Shown one piece after another: positions 58,301 to 64,000 of a DNA stretch of 64,000 nt. Positions within the stretch are counted from its first letter, which is position 1, and each line of letters begins with the position of its first letter. Made by a program: the position numbers and the translations under genes. Below the pieces are notes generated by a model that was not told where the DNA came from, did no database searches, and saw nothing but the letters and a program-made list of their open reading frames with translations. The stretch spans positions 17,869,261-17,933,260 of the forward strand of contig OY755181.1 of NCBI GenBank assembly GCA_963576735.1. The letters are read 5' to 3'. Origin of the DNA: Bedellia somnulentella (taxonomy: Eukaryota; Arthropoda; Insecta; Lepidoptera; Bedelliidae).

Positions 58301-59252
58301 CCGTTACAAGTGTGCTACTGGAAGTTAAGAAGAAAATAACACAAGTTCAGTGAGCCATCATTAATCAGCAGCCAACCTTAATCAATTGTAATTAAATAAC
58401 CAAAACGTACAGATAAATTATATGCCTTCCCTTCCCCAAAATATAATTTAAAAAAAAACGAATGACGATGAATCTCTGCCATTCCCTCTATATAGTTAGG
58501 TGTTATAGTGTGACCGATGTAAATAAAATCGGCGCAAAACCAGGTTGGTATAGACTATCTATTCAAACACATTACCGCACTTGCCCGACACGACGATAGC
58601 AAAACCAATATTATTTTAATGATTATACATAATTGAACAAGTTTTGAGGAAATATTATAAAACTGACTATTTTGAGTTAATATAACAGCGGATTTTTGCT
58701 GTATCTAACTGAGGTTAACTATTATTTATCACATGATGCCCGGTTATGAATAACCAGTGTAGTGTCTGCTTAGAATAGCACTTACTTTCCAACGGGCTTT
58801 AAATCCCTATAATAGGTAGCCAGTGCTTCGGAATAAGGAATTGCTTAGCCACTGTTGGAAGTTGATTGGGGAGAAGATTGTAAAATAAATGATTCTGAGG
58901 ATTGTTCTCCAACCGAATCGCCCAAAAATCACTTAAAAAGCCCTAATACCCTTAGCTGCCTCTTACGAACATCCACGGGAACAAAAGGTGTAGTGCTAAT
59001 CTAAGCCGACACTACACGATAAAATTATATAATAACAGATAAACTCACCCTATCCATAATACCAATTTTCCCAAAATCAATCCAGTTAGGTAGGATAGTA
59101 TTGGCAATGCTGACGAGGGGGTCATTGTACCCCCACAGGTACTCGTGAGCTGTCATGTTCATGAACATCTTGGACCCCACGGCTGAGATGGAGTAGTAGG
59201 CACCAGCATTGCCTATGTAGCCAAGACGATCTGCTGCAAGGGTAGACAGGGC
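39114..59252 (-). CDS. CD36-family scavenger receptor, C-terminal seven exons
   Basis: The exons, in transcript order, are 59252-59049, 51133-51009, 50252-50091, 48951-48845, 41590-41475, 40379-40254 and 39455-39114. Junctions are GT/AG and phases agree throughout, giving 393 residues plus a stop. Family members are usually about 500-550 residues, so roughly 130-150 N-terminal residues, including the first membrane segment, lie right of the window. The six ectodomain cysteines that pair in CD36 are present in order (TLC, QAC, CEC twice, NC, PC). A C-terminal membrane segment follows (A-P-P-L-I-I-T-I-E-V-L-L-F-I-I-G-V-L-L-G) and a cytoplasmic tail of about 80 residues. Such proteins bind lipids, lipoproteins or modified particles at the cell surface or in endosomes. 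The subfamily (croquemort-, SNMP- or SCRB-like) cannot be fixed without the N-terminus. Confidence 0.85.
39615..39770. repeat. Inverted pair of family B scraps
   Basis: A sense scrap (GATTTATTCTTGCCTATCGC to GGTGTGAATATGG, 39615-39666) is followed by an antisense scrap (ATGCTCTTTTATTCTACTCAC at about 39736-39756). Both are within 350 bp of the last CD36 exon. Confidence 0.45.
39771..40253. other. CD36 intron, nothing recognised
   Basis: No repeat or exon is supported. The open frame at 39853-40062 has no family signature. Confidence 0.4.
40254..40379 (-). CDS. CD36-family exon
   Basis: It encodes T-L-G-I-P-V, then I-Q-V-N-I-A-V and P-L-V-W-V-S-L. Joined to the previous exon it gives the family motif L-E-P-T-x-G-I-P. 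Confidence 0.88.
40771..41078 (-). repeat. Family A repeat with a 95-bp interruption
   Basis: The antisense tail half (40771-40889) and head half (40985-41078) are separated by unrelated AT-rich sequence without clear termini. Confidence 0.65.
41087..41452 (+). repeat. SINE family C, full length
   Basis: The tRNA head (GTGATAGCTCAATGGGTAG; GTGTTCAAATCCCGGG), the body and a (TTATG)n tail are all present. The tail ends about 22 bp from a CD36 exon, and TTATGTATTTAAAAG forms the junction. Confidence 0.87.
41475..41590 (-). CDS. CD36-family exon
   Basis: It encodes G-F-P-I-A-L-S-K-P-H-F, the P-H-F motif that follows the cysteine knot in CD36 proteins, and ends D-L-E-P in phase 0. The upstream intron of about 7.3 kb contains the SINE/Helitron nest and three LINE pieces. 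Confidence 0.88.
41637..41830 (+). repeat. SINE family C, degraded
   Basis: Blocks CATATGTGTGGTTAATTTAT, GTACACTGTCCAAGCAAAACG and ACCTCTGACAAGCTC remain in order, with an internal deletion. Confidence 0.65.
41885..42640 (+). pseudogene. LINE C-terminal fragment and 3' UTR
   Basis: The open frame 41892-42248 encodes T-H-K-S-L-T-Y-D-D-N-F, then V-C-P-S-V-R-L and P-F-I-Y-N-K-V-N-K-V-L. I judge this to be the extreme C-terminus of a non-LTR retrotransposon ORF from its layout and following 3' UTR, but without catalytic motifs it is uncertain. A (CA)n run sits at 42296-42329 and an AATAAATATG end near 42625-42635. Confidence 0.45.
42853..44427 (-). mobile_element. LINE with open reverse-transcriptase frame, cut by an assembly gap
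   Basis: One frame stays open from the gap edge (44425) to the stop at 43034, about 464 codons. In order it shows the reverse-transcriptase motifs D-Y-R-P-I, Q-H-G-F-R-P-G-H-S-T, Y-F-D-F-R-K-A-F-D, N-Q-G-S-N-L-G-P-L and the catalytic F-A-D-D (Y replaced by F, as in CR1/Jockey-type LINEs). It ends with L-V-R-S-I-L-E-F-N and R-A-R-T-N-like tail motifs. A 3' UTR of about 140 bp and an (AAAT)n tail (42853-42890) follow. No stop or frameshift is visible, so the copy is young. The endonuclease half and any gag ORF would lie in or beyond the gap. Confidence 0.85.
44428..44627. other. Assembly gap of 200 N
   Basis: Exactly 200 undetermined bases, probably a placeholder length. The LINE on the left and the family A copy on the right both end abruptly at it, so the true gap may be several kilobases. 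Confidence 0.98.
44628..44826 (-). repeat. Family A repeat cut by the gap
   Basis: The antisense copy begins at CCAGAGCCAACGAATTATAA, with its tail presumably inside the gap, and ends GCCGACACTCCACGGC. Confidence 0.85.
44883..45960 (+). pseudogene. CR1/Jockey-type LINE C-terminus with 3' UTR
   Basis: The frame 44883-45266 encodes the region after the polymerase core: L-R-F-E-N-H-V, R-L-K-I-L-Y, S-L-I-L-S-R-L-N-Y-C-D-A-V-Y-G, and R-V-Q-N-P-C-A-R-F. A frameshift follows, and 45340-45486 continues as F-R-F-A-A-S-K-C-W-N-D-L-P-P to D-T-T-R-N and a stop. The 3' UTR contains an inverted pair around GCACTGGCTGAAAATCAGCG and TGCTGAGCCAGTGACC. It ends CACTGAATAAAGC plus (TTTC)n. Confidence 0.75.
46102..47086 (+). 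mobile_element. Non-autonomous Helitron with GTCT microsatellite
   Basis: The element starts TCTATACTTATAATAAATC after an A and ends CCACTAG before a T, with ACCCGTGCGAAGCTGGG just inside the 3' end. It contains (GTCT)n at about 46223-46274. TC...CTAG ends, A/T insertion without duplication and a GTCT microsatellite are typical of lepidopteran non-autonomous Helitrons. No Rep/helicase sequence is present. The start could be six bases upstream, since ATCTAT is repeated. Confidence 0.8.
47147..48711 (+). mobile_element. Non-autonomous Helitron, host of a nested one
   Basis: The 5' end TCTATACTAATATTATAAAG and the 3' end GCGGGGAACAGCTAG|T are both present. The short stem GCG...CGC before the 3' end is the usual terminator-like hairpin. 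Removing 47546-48606 leaves a 504-bp element. Confidence 0.78.
47546..48606 (-). mobile_element. Nested Helitron in reverse orientation
   Basis: On the minus strand the element begins TCAATACATAGTATAAAAC at 48606 and ends CCGGGGCGGGTCGCTAG|T at 47546, 1061 bp. It lies between an A and a T of the outer Helitron. Near 48260-48370 it contains a smaller inverted pair (CCCTAAGAGATAGAC). It is non-coding. Confidence 0.8.
48845..48951 (-). CDS. CD36-family exon: cysteine cluster
   Basis: It encodes F-T-L-A-R-S-S-F-N, then A-C-E-C-T-D-N-C, and ends S-P-C-Y-Y plus one base. This carries the C-x-C and two further cysteines of the family's disulfide knot. The acceptor TTGGCAG lies only about 50 bp from the decayed SINE D tail. 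Confidence 0.88.
49043..49412 (+). repeat. SINE family C, full length with TSD
   Basis: A complete copy from the tRNA head (GTGATAGCCCAGTGGGTAG) to (TTATG)n. It is flanked by AATAAATTTATG at 49031-49042 and 49413-49424, a 12-bp target duplication. Confidence 0.9.
49441..49671 (-). repeat. Family A repeat, AAATAAAGTATCG-type subfamily
   Basis: This antisense copy is followed by ATATTTGCTGCTGGAAACTA and ATGTAGATTTCATGG, which also follow the copy at 59331-59574. A head fragment of another copy is at 49721-49797. Confidence 0.8.
49798..50090. other. CD36 intron, nothing recognised
   Basis: AT-rich intron sequence up to the exon at 50091. Confidence 0.4.
50091..50252 (-). CDS. CD36-family exon
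   Basis: It encodes S-T-L-C-N-R-V, then P-I-Y-R-K-Q-A-C-R-V-F-P-F-E-Y, contributing two of the six ectodomain cysteines. It ends phase 2 before GTAAG, and the last codon becomes Lys when joined to the next exon. Confidence 0.87.
50408..50713 (-). repeat. SINE family C, head truncated, CCCC hairpin deleted
   Basis: The antisense copy runs from (CATAA)n to GGCCCGACCCAGGATTTGAACAC. The A-box part is lost, and CCCCGAAGGGG is missing near 50437. Confidence 0.82.
51009..51133 (-). CDS. CD36-family exon
   Basis: It encodes F-Y-G-Q-K-P through L-Y-E-I-Q-R-W-D-N-T to T-L-N-T and ends in phase 2. The Y.I..W motif before the first conserved cysteine suits the family. The upstream intron is 7.9 kb and holds the Transib and mariner elements. 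Confidence 0.85.
51300..51345 (-). repeat. SINE family D 3' end fragment
   Basis: TATACACAGATCAGTTTAG and CCCCAAACTAAG are the inverted equivalent of the end of the SINE D copy at 51393-51645. The two ends therefore face each other across about 250 bp. Confidence 0.65.
51393..51645 (+). repeat. SINE family D, full length
   Basis: The tRNA-like head is GTCCGTGGCCGAGTGGGTAGG with GCGGGTTCGATTCG. The body follows and the end is GGGGCTAACTTGATCTGTGT. This uninterrupted copy is the reference for recognising the split copy at 46014. Confidence 0.8.
51741..51881 (+). mobile_element. Short MITE with GGCAAGCACGAGCG termini
   Basis: The start GGCAAGCACGAGCGCTATTT and the end (inverted GGCTAGTACGAGCGGTGTTT) are imperfect inverted repeats around ACACGATAACGGTTAGAATG and TAAGTAAGTGCGTGAGAG. 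Relatives are at 51889/54013, 60196 and 62815 (inverted). No convincing target duplication was found. Confidence 0.65.
51917..54007 (-). mobile_element. Transib-type transposon with RSS-like termini
   Basis: The 2091-bp element has 37-base terminal inverted repeats (51917-51953 and 53971-54007) differing at one base. Both begin with CACAGTG, the consensus heptamer of V(D)J recombination signals, and an A-rich GACAAAA block lies about 23 bases further in, where a 23-RSS nonamer would be. It is flanked by TATCG at 51912-51916 and 54008-54012, the 5-bp duplication usual for Transib. The minus strand carries a decayed RAG1-like transposase. Transib is the established source of the RAG1 core and of RSSs. 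An AT-rich stretch at about 52075-52180 contains no recognisable coding sequence. Confidence 0.9.
52292..53640 (-). pseudogene. Decayed RAG1-like Transib transposase
   Basis: Frame 53640-52870 holds L-P-S-Y-Y..., then K-W-G-C-D-G-S-S-G-H-S-T-Y-K-Q, whose Asp fits the first catalytic Asp of RAG1 (C-D-G). V-D-G-K-I-C-N and a zinc-type C-Y-I-C-K-A-T follow. After G-L-S-T-L the sequence jumps, in another frame, to G-N-T-T-R-R-F-F, so the segment normally between them is deleted. At 52690-52500 it resumes after a frameshift as W-Y-F-M-P-V-T-V-H-K-I-L-V-H, then a stop inside L-P-I-G, then E-E-A-L-E-A-R-N-K-D-L-R-R-F-R, comparable to the RAG1 region with the third catalytic residue (E962, before G-N-K-L-F-R-R-F-R). 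An acidic Ser/Asp-rich tail ends at 52292. It cannot make an active enzyme. Confidence 0.85.
54106..54347. other. CD36 intron, nothing recognised
   Basis: AT-rich sequence between the MITE end and the fold-back insertion. Confidence 0.4.
54348..54612. mobile_element. Fold-back insertion with 12-bp TSD
   Basis: Perfect inverted arms of 49 bases (54346-54394 and 54534-54582, core CGGATATTTTAATCGCG) flank a 139-base loop. About 30 bases follow the right arm before ATACCTTCTGTT repeats (54336-54347 and 54613-54624). The outermost two bases of each arm overlap the duplication. It is non-coding. Confidence 0.65.
54784..54928 (-). repeat. Family B LINE tail
   Basis: The antisense block TCCCATTGGGGTAGGCAGAG to CATGCTCTTTTATTC covers the last 40 or so codons of the LINE. 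Confidence 0.7.
55090..55226 (-). repeat. Family A repeat, 5'-truncated
   Basis: An antisense copy from ACATACATACATATACTCAC that stops at GGTGATGGGTC. Confidence 0.8.
55344..55540 (-). repeat. Family A repeat with internal deletion, after (TA)n
   Basis: An antisense copy whose tail has become (TA)n (55318-55346). The segment around GTTAGTCGCC is lost. The mariner starts 14 bp beyond its head. Confidence 0.75.
55738..57165 (+). pseudogene. mariner transposase pseudogene (DD34D type)
   Basis: From the ATG at 55738 the N-terminal helix-turn-helix region reads C-G-E-S-L-K-M-L and S-K-T-R-A-Y-E. After a frameshift G-R-P-S-T, K-K-L-V-L-E-N-R-R and L-G-M-K-R-V-A-A follow. Another frameshift precedes M-K-R-I-I-T|G-D-E-T-W-V-Y, with the first catalytic Asp. 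The MITE splits this motif. T-V-F-F-D-Y-R-G-V-V-H and V-N-K-E-Y-Y are intact. The second catalytic motif, normally H-H-D-N-A-P, is broken by a 13-bp loss between two GCACCAT repeats near 56872-56880. Y-S-P-D-M-A-P-S-D-F-F-L-F-P, with the third Asp, remains at 56950-56990. Confidence 0.88.
56199..56584. mobile_element. MITE with 29-bp termini and AACT duplication
   Basis: Termini starting CGTCTGCTTACTGGTAAAAT are perfect inverted repeats over 29 bases (56199-56227 and 56556-56584). AACT is duplicated at 56195-56198 and 56585-56588. Removing the element and one AACT rejoins the mariner codons ATA ACT GGC GAC GAG exactly, which confirms the borders. The 386 bp is non-coding. A 4-bp duplication not equal to TTAA excludes piggyBac. 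Chapaev- and Sola-type transposons also make 4-bp duplications. Confidence 0.9.
57205..57584. other. CD36 intron, nothing recognised
   Basis: AT-rich sequence right of the mariner. Confidence 0.4.
57585..57815 (-). repeat. SINE family C, 5'-truncated
   Basis: The antisense copy runs from (CATAA)n through CCCCGAAGGGG to CACGATGTTTTCCCTCA, without the tRNA head. Confidence 0.85.
58012..58266 (-). repeat. Family A repeat, full length
   Basis: An antisense copy of the CACGGGTAGAAA subfamily, from (CATA)n to CACTACACGGC. Confidence 0.87.
58267..58755. other. CD36 intron, nothing recognised
   Basis: AT-rich sequence without a supported feature. Confidence 0.4.
58756..59021 (-). repeat. Family A copy with inverted head fragment
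   Basis: A sense head (GTGTAGTGTCTGCTTAGAAT, 58756-58792) is joined directly to an antisense copy lacking its tail (58798-59021). The whole ends 28 bp from a CD36 exon. Confidence 0.75.
59049..59252 (-). CDS. CD36-family exon (first in window)
   Basis: This 204-nt, phase 0/0 exon encodes A-L-S-T-L-A, a segment with F-M-N-M-T-A-H-E-Y-L-W-G-Y and N-D-P-L-V, and ends K-I-G-I-M-D-R. The 'T..E.LWGY.DPL' core is a CD36-family signature. Borders are TTATAG| and AGG|GTGAG. Confidence 0.88.
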
Positions 59253-59330
59253 CTATAAAATGGAAAACAGAGTTTTTATCCCATTGAATGACAGTTTAGG
59301 ATAACCACGGAGAACACTAGATCAAATAGC

Positions 59331-59574
59331 TACATACATACCTATACATATACTCACGGCCATAGGGGTAGCCATAGCTTTAGAGCTAGAAACTCCTGAG
59401 CATCAATTGGAAGTTGATAGTGGACAAGATAGTAGAAATAAAGTATCGTTGGTGATGGGTCTCCAACCACATCGCCCAAAAACCACTTGAAAAAGCCCCA
59501 TACCCTTAGTCCCCTCTTACGACACCCGTGGGTAGAAGGGTATAGCGACATTCTAAGCCGCCACTACACGGCAA
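59331..59574 (-). repeat. Family A repeat, AAATAAAGTATCG subfamily
   Basis: An antisense copy with TAGAAATAAAGTATCGTTGG. It is followed by ATATTTGCTACTGGAAACTT and ATGTAGATTTCATGG, as at 49672. Confidence 0.85.
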
Positions 59575-60195
59575 TATTTGCTACTGGAAACTTATGTAGA
59601 TTTCATGGCCACATCCCTCTTCTTTGTTTCTTTCGTTTGAGAAGAGTTTTTTTGTTGCTTCTTCTCTTTACGAACACCTTCCGAAGCAACGGACTAATGA
59701 TAAATTTAAAAAATTTGATGTTCAAAAATGATAGTTTTTAACTTAATTTTGAAGAATAAACTTTTTGACTTTTTTTTTTGACTCTTTACCATGTTAATGC
59801 TATTTTCCCAATCTTAGAAAGAGCTAAATACTGTGGTTGGCTTCCTTATGTAAAAACTAAAGTAAAAAGAAAACGAAGACCATATATTTCTCATAAAGGA
59901 TAATGATAGTGCGTGCAATAAAACAATGATTTCTTTAATGTCCTATTGTTTCAGGTGTAGTTAATTAGGGTTCATACTCCAATAATTTGAAATTATCTAT
60001 AATACGTCAATAAACATACAATTAAAATTATTTTTTATTAAACATTAATGGATTGAAAAACATCTAAAGTTGCTTTATTGATTATACTTCCTCATGTATC
60101 TCTCACCTTTTCATTGTGATGTAAACCATAAAAATATATATAATAAAGATACTAACGTAATTGAACACGTTTATTTCAACATTCTTTCAGATGAC
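59575..60195. other. CD36 intron or upstream sequence, nothing recognised
   Basis: AT-rich. No further CD36 exon was found right of 59252, so the N-terminal exons should lie outside the window or escaped notice. Confidence 0.4.
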
Positions 60196-60315
60196 TATTT
60201 TATAGACACGATAACGGTTAGAATGAGATGACAGTATACGATACTAAGTAAGTGCGTAAGTGATGGCTGCTTTATCCCACGCGATAACTAGTTTAAACAC
60301 GGCTCGTGCTTGCCC
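60196..60315 (+). mobile_element. Third copy of the CACGAGCG MITE
   Basis: The copy runs from CTATTTTATAGACACGATAAC to ACACGGCTCGTGCTTGCCC. The right terminus is intact (inverted GGGCAAGCACGAGC), while the left terminus is truncated. Confidence 0.65.
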
Positions 60316-60365
60316 TTCTGTTGTATTACAATTTTAGACCTACATCTACGTTCGTTTGTTCAAAA

Positions 60366-60523
60366 AAGCAGGCGTCTGAAGTATGAAGAATAAAAGAGCA
60401 TGTATGAAAAGATTGATGGATGTAAACGAAGCTAGAGAGGTTTGCCAGGATCGTACAAAATGGCGATCGATAGTCTCTGCCTACCCCAATGGGAACTAAC
60501 GGCGTGAGAATATGTATGTATCT
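60366..60523 (+). repeat. Family B LINE tail, well preserved
   Basis: This sense copy keeps the last 45 or so codons nearly open (G-C-A-T-G-T-A-T-G-A-A-A-A-G-A-T-T-G region to CTACCCCAATGGGAACTAAC) and ends GGCGTGAGAATATGTATGTA. It is the clearest sequence for comparison with the family A 3' end. Confidence 0.8.
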
Positions 60524-61423
60524 ACGTTCGTTATTTCCAGCCGAAGCTTCAGAATAAAGAAATGTTTAGCCATAATAGTAACATAAAGACTAGCAATTCA
60601 ACAGTTCTATTAAAATAAAATCTATCATAGCTTCTAAAGGTATAGTTAAAGACAAAAAGCCATGAAAGTCCAACCATATTTTCCAATTAAGGGATGACTT
60701 TACGATCGCATCGCAAAACATCAAATGTAAATGGAAATCGGAATTCAGATCAAACTCACGTTACATTAATTGCAATAGCATTGAAATAGTAGACCATTGA
60801 ACTTGTTATGTAACCTAAAAGCCTTAAACTTATTGCATAACATACAGCCTTAGACGTAATATCTAAAGCTGGCCCTTCGCTAATCAAGGTCTGAAGGAAA
60901 TTGCCACTTAAAACTAGATTCTGGGAATAATTGACAGAATTACTTCTAATTTGTGATCGTATGACCCTGGAGTGCGTCAGTAAAGAGATTTTAGGTAACG
61001 AAATTATTATGCAGTGTAATTTATCTTTAGCATAATTGCGGGTTATGATTTACACCTGTTTATGTTAGTGTCCTAATTTTGTAGTAAACAATTAGTTCAT
61101 TCAAGACTAATTAAAATTTTTACATCAATTTACAACCTGTATTAAAATATAAAACAAAATAAATACTATTAATGGAAAATTTCATGAAATTCATCGCTCT
61201 CGTACCGTACTGTTTAAAATACTGGCAGCATTTCCTCTTTGAATGTCCAAACTAATTCGTTGGCCGAGGTAGCTGCCAGCCCTAGGATCACCACTTTGTG
61301 TTATATATATTATCATAATTTCTTCTTAGGATTCTAGTGGCATGAATTTGGTATAGGTATACCAGCTAACCTATTATTTATTTGTCTGGGTCGTTAGGGG
61401 TATAAAATATTCTACCGCCATAT
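60524..61423. other. Nothing recognised
   Basis: AT-rich sequence without a supported exon or named repeat. Confidence 0.4.
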
Positions 61424-61565
61424 TCTCACGGCTAATATCCAAAACGGGGTAGCCTAAACTTCAGCATTAGAAAAGATATCTCTGACACTTTGGTTAGATA
61501 AATGGGTCAATATAAAATAAAGGATGATTCTCTCTTACGACACCAGTCCGATACTATACAGCTAT
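61424..61565 (-). repeat. Family A repeat, badly degraded
   Basis: ATTCTCACGGCTAATATCC and ACGGGGTAGCC mark an antisense tail. The head is reduced to CCGATACTATACAGC. Confidence 0.5.
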
Positions 61566-61575
61566 TTAACTATTT

Positions 61576-61885
61576 ATATATGAAAAAGGAATGTTGGGAT
61601 GGTTTAGGCACATAGAGAGGATGGATGACAGTAAATTGGTAAAAAGGTAAAGAGCTAATGTGGAAGGTAATATGAGTAGAGGACGACCACGGAGGACACA
61701 CCTGAACCAAAGCATATGAGGGTTTGCTCAAAAAAACAGGCGTCCGAAGTAGGAAGAGTAAAAAAGCATGTATGAAAAGATTGATGGATGTAAACGAAGC
61801 TAGAGACGTTTGCAGAATAGTACAAAGTGGCGATCAAGTCTCTGCCTACCCCAAGGGGAAATAATATCGTGAATAGGGCTCTGCA
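61576..61885 (+). repeat. Family B LINE tail, longest copy
   Basis: Beyond the common end this copy includes an upstream section coding for W-F-x-H-I-E-R-M-D-D-S-K-L-V-K-R and, after a frameshift, S-R-G-R-P-R-R-T-H. The W-x-G-H-x-x-R-M ... G-R-P-R order is typical of the end of RTE-clade reverse-transcriptase ORFs, which is the basis for the clade call. Confidence 0.72.
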
Positions 61886-61911
61886 TGTATGGTTAGAAAT
61901 AAGTATAGGTT

Positions 61912-62232
61912 CCAATCCTGGGTCGGGCCTACACTAATTTGTCTTTTCTCAAGTCATACGTGTGGTTGATTTATCATGGTTGTTAACGGTGAGGGAAAAC
62001 ATCGTGAGGAAATCCACATGGCTGAGTTGTACTTAGTCATGTGACAGTGTATTCGTACAAAACGGCGATAGGCCTGCCCCCTATCACGTGAGTACACTGT
62101 CTAAGCAAAACGTGGGTACCTTCTCTGGACACTAGATGACGCTGCCATGTGAGTTCAGAAGTATTGGTACCTCTGCCAACCCCTTCAGGGATAAACGGCG
62201 TGAACGTTTATGTTATGCTATGTTATGTTTAT
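61912..62232 (+). repeat. SINE family C, head truncated, 'CTAGATGGCG' subfamily
   Basis: The copy begins within the B-box (TTCCAATCCTGGGTCGGGCC) and runs to (TTATG)n, with CTCTGGACACTAGATGACG in the 3' part. Confidence 0.82.
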
Positions 62233-62540
62233 TGAGGCAGAAGCAGTGAGTGACAATGGCTCCACTGCAAGTGACGGCGCATGGCGGTGATGAGATGATG
62301 ACAAATCGTGGCAGAAGACCGTGAATATTCTCGTATCAATGTGCATATGCCACAATAAATATTGTGCATTCAGGTGTTTATTTATAAACATATTTGCAAG
62401 TTTTCTTAAAGGGAATGCAGAAGTATATATTATTTTAATCAGATCAACTCACAGTAAAAGTAAGAAATAAGTAAATGTATAAACAATCATGATGACAGTA
62501 TAGTTAGTACGAGCGAACTTTTACCTAGATGTATAATAAC
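62233..62540. other. Nothing recognised
   Basis: No feature is supported in this short stretch. Confidence 0.4.
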
Positions 62541-62782
62541 ATAACATATACTCACGGCTATAAATCCCTAGAAGGGGGAGTAAGAGCTAAGGAATTAGAA
62601 ATTCCTCAGCCACTTTTGGAAATTGAGTGGGGAAAAGATGGTAAAGTAAAGGTTGTTGGTGATGGGTCTCCAGCCGCATCGCCCAAAAAGCCCTTTAAAG
62701 ACCCAATACCGTTAGTCGCCTCTTACGTACACCCACCGGTAGAAACGGGGTAGTGCTATTCTAAGCCGACACTACACGGCAA
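62541..62782 (-). repeat. Family A repeat, full length
   Basis: An antisense copy from ACATATACTCACGGCTATAA to CACTACACGGC with few differences from the family consensus. Confidence 0.87.
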
Positions 62783-62814
62783 TGTATAATAAAAAATGTA
62801 TAATAGTGGTATAA

Positions 62815-62915
62815 AATAGCCGTCCCTTACGCACTTACTTAGTATTAGTATTGTAAATTGTCATCTCATTCTAACCGTTGTCGTGTTGATAGAATACGCT
62901 CGTACTAGGCCACCA
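62815..62915 (-). mobile_element. Fourth copy of the CACGAGCG MITE, inverted
   Basis: The minus strand shows GGCCTAGTACGAGCGTATTC, then CAACGGTTAGAATGAGATGA and AGTAAGTGCGTAAG. The far terminus is missing. Confidence 0.6.
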
Positions 62916-62933
62916 CAAAAATGGTTATGCTAA

Positions 62934-63096
62934 AGAGCTTATTCCATTACACTTTGTCGTTGCTGAATTCAGACGTCCTTCGAAGTTACGCTTGCTATTC
63001 CACTACACAAATTTCAGTTTGAACGTTATTCCACTAGTTTGAATTCAGATTCTGTGGCTTTCAAACGTCTTCATTCAGACAAATGGAATAAGCTCT
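62934..63096. mobile_element. PIF/Harbinger-like MITE
   Basis: A 163-bp non-coding element with termini AGAGCTTATTCCATT and AATGGAATAAGCTCT, nearly perfect inverted repeats. TAA is present on both sides (62931-62933 and 63097-63099). A 3-bp TWA duplication points to PIF/Harbinger. Confidence 0.7.
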
Positions 63097-63209
63097 TAAA
63101 TTAGGCTCACAGTCAGTATTTTCTGATGTGTGTGTGAATACACAAAATCAGAACACAGAGTAGTCAGTGCAGACCGTAATATGTAATTTAATATTAAAAT
63201 ACGTTATGT

Positions 63210-63400
63210 ATATATTTACGCCATCAGTTCCAATTGGGGTAGATAGAGATTATTGATCACCACTTTGCACGATCCTGCAAACTTTTCTAGCATCATTTAC
63301 ATTCGTACACTTGCGTTTGCCTATTTGGGCACATTCTCTATTCGATTTAAATGTGTCCTCCGTGGTTAACCTCCACTTATGCTACCATCCACATTTTATG
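63210..63400 (-). repeat. Family B LINE tail
   Basis: The antisense copy runs from CATCAGTTCCAATTGGGGTA to the G-R-P-R-R-T-H-like region (TGTGTCCTCCGTGG on the plus strand at about 63353). Confidence 0.65.
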
Positions 63401-63418
63401 AAAATAACTGATGTTATT

Positions 63419-63676
63419 GCCGTGTAGTGTCGGTTTAGAATAGCACTACCCCATTTATTCCGGTGGGTATACGTAAGAGGCGACTAACGGTATGGGGCTA
63501 TTAAGGGTTTTTTGGGCGATGCGGTTGGAGACTCATCACCACTAACCTTTTTTTTACTATCTTTTCCTCACTCAAATTTCCAAAAGTGGCTGAGGAATTT
63601 CGAATTCCTTAGCTCTGGCTACCCCTTATAGGGATTTATAGCCGTGAGTATATGTATATACGTATGTATGTATGTT
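63419..63676 (+). repeat. Family A repeat, full length
   Basis: A sense copy from GCCGTGTAGTGTCGG to (TATG)n, with a few deletions near GGTATGGGGCTATT. Confidence 0.85.
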
Positions 63677-64000
63677 TTCGCCGGGTGGTGTGGGATTTGA
63701 TTATGAATGTAATGCAAATTTTTTTCTGAGGGACATAATCCATACTGCAATCATTGCGCTCGCAGTGATGCTTCTTACATATAAAATATGAATGAACTTG
63801 GAAACTAACGTGAGACCTAGGATTTGAACCCATGCTTGTTTTGGTTTGAGGCCGTGCACTTTCCACTAGGCGAAACTATTTTGTCATTAAAACTCGACTA
63901 ACGTCATTTCTCACAAGTGCTAATAGGATAAAATACGTGTCAAAAGCCTATGTCAATAGTTAGATTATTCTTTTTAAATTGACGCAATTTATATTGTAAT
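63677..64000. other. Edge region with a minus-strand tRNA-like SINE head
   Basis: The minus strand at 63811-63875 reads like a tRNA (GCCTAGTGGAAAGTGCACGG as A-box, GGGTTCAAATCC as B-box) and is probably the head of another SINE family. Nothing else is supported. Confidence 0.4.

Overview
The window is eukaryotic nuclear DNA, most likely from a moth or butterfly. It is AT-rich, has GT/AG introns up to about 20 kb, and is packed with lepidopteran-style transposable elements: Helitrons ending in CTAG|T with GTCT microsatellites, tRNA-headed SINEs, RTE/CR1/Jockey-type LINE tails and mariner. I see no prokaryotic features. The species cannot be named from the sequence.

Two host genes lie tail to tail. 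On the + strand, a secreted chymotrypsin-fold (S1) serine protease has six exons from 9538 to 36469, all phase-consistent, predicting 436 residues with a signal peptide, an R|IIKG activation site and an intact His/Asp/Ser triad. It carries a 142-residue Lys/Asn/Asp-rich insertion between two framework cysteines and a Gly189/Asp226-type specificity pocket. On the - strand, the last seven exons of a CD36-family (scavenger receptor class B) gene run from 59252 down to 39114. Its N-terminal exons lie beyond the right edge. Its six conserved ectodomain cysteines and C-terminal membrane segment are visible.

Everything else is intronic or intergenic repeat. Family A is a roughly 240-bp interspersed repeat with a (TATG)n tail and about 30 copies. 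It shares its 3' end with family B, 5'-truncated tails of an RTE-like LINE. Family C is a tRNA-headed SINE of about 370 bp with a (TTATG)n tail. Family D is a second tRNA-headed SINE. CR1/Jockey-type LINE pieces lie at 2928-3810, 5457-6570, 41885-42640, 42853-44427 (running into a 200-N assembly gap) and 44883-45960.

The most interesting mobile DNA is on the right. A Transib-type transposon (51917-54007) has 37-bp terminal repeats that begin with the V(D)J heptamer CACAGTG, an exact 5-bp target duplication, and a decayed RAG1-like transposase. A family D SINE (46014 to about 48800) is split by two Helitrons, one of which contains a third Helitron in the opposite orientation. A dead mariner (55554-57204) carries a 386-bp MITE inside its transposase. 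Further MITEs, two fold-back insertions with 12-13-bp target duplications and a 124-bp tetrameric tandem array complete the picture.
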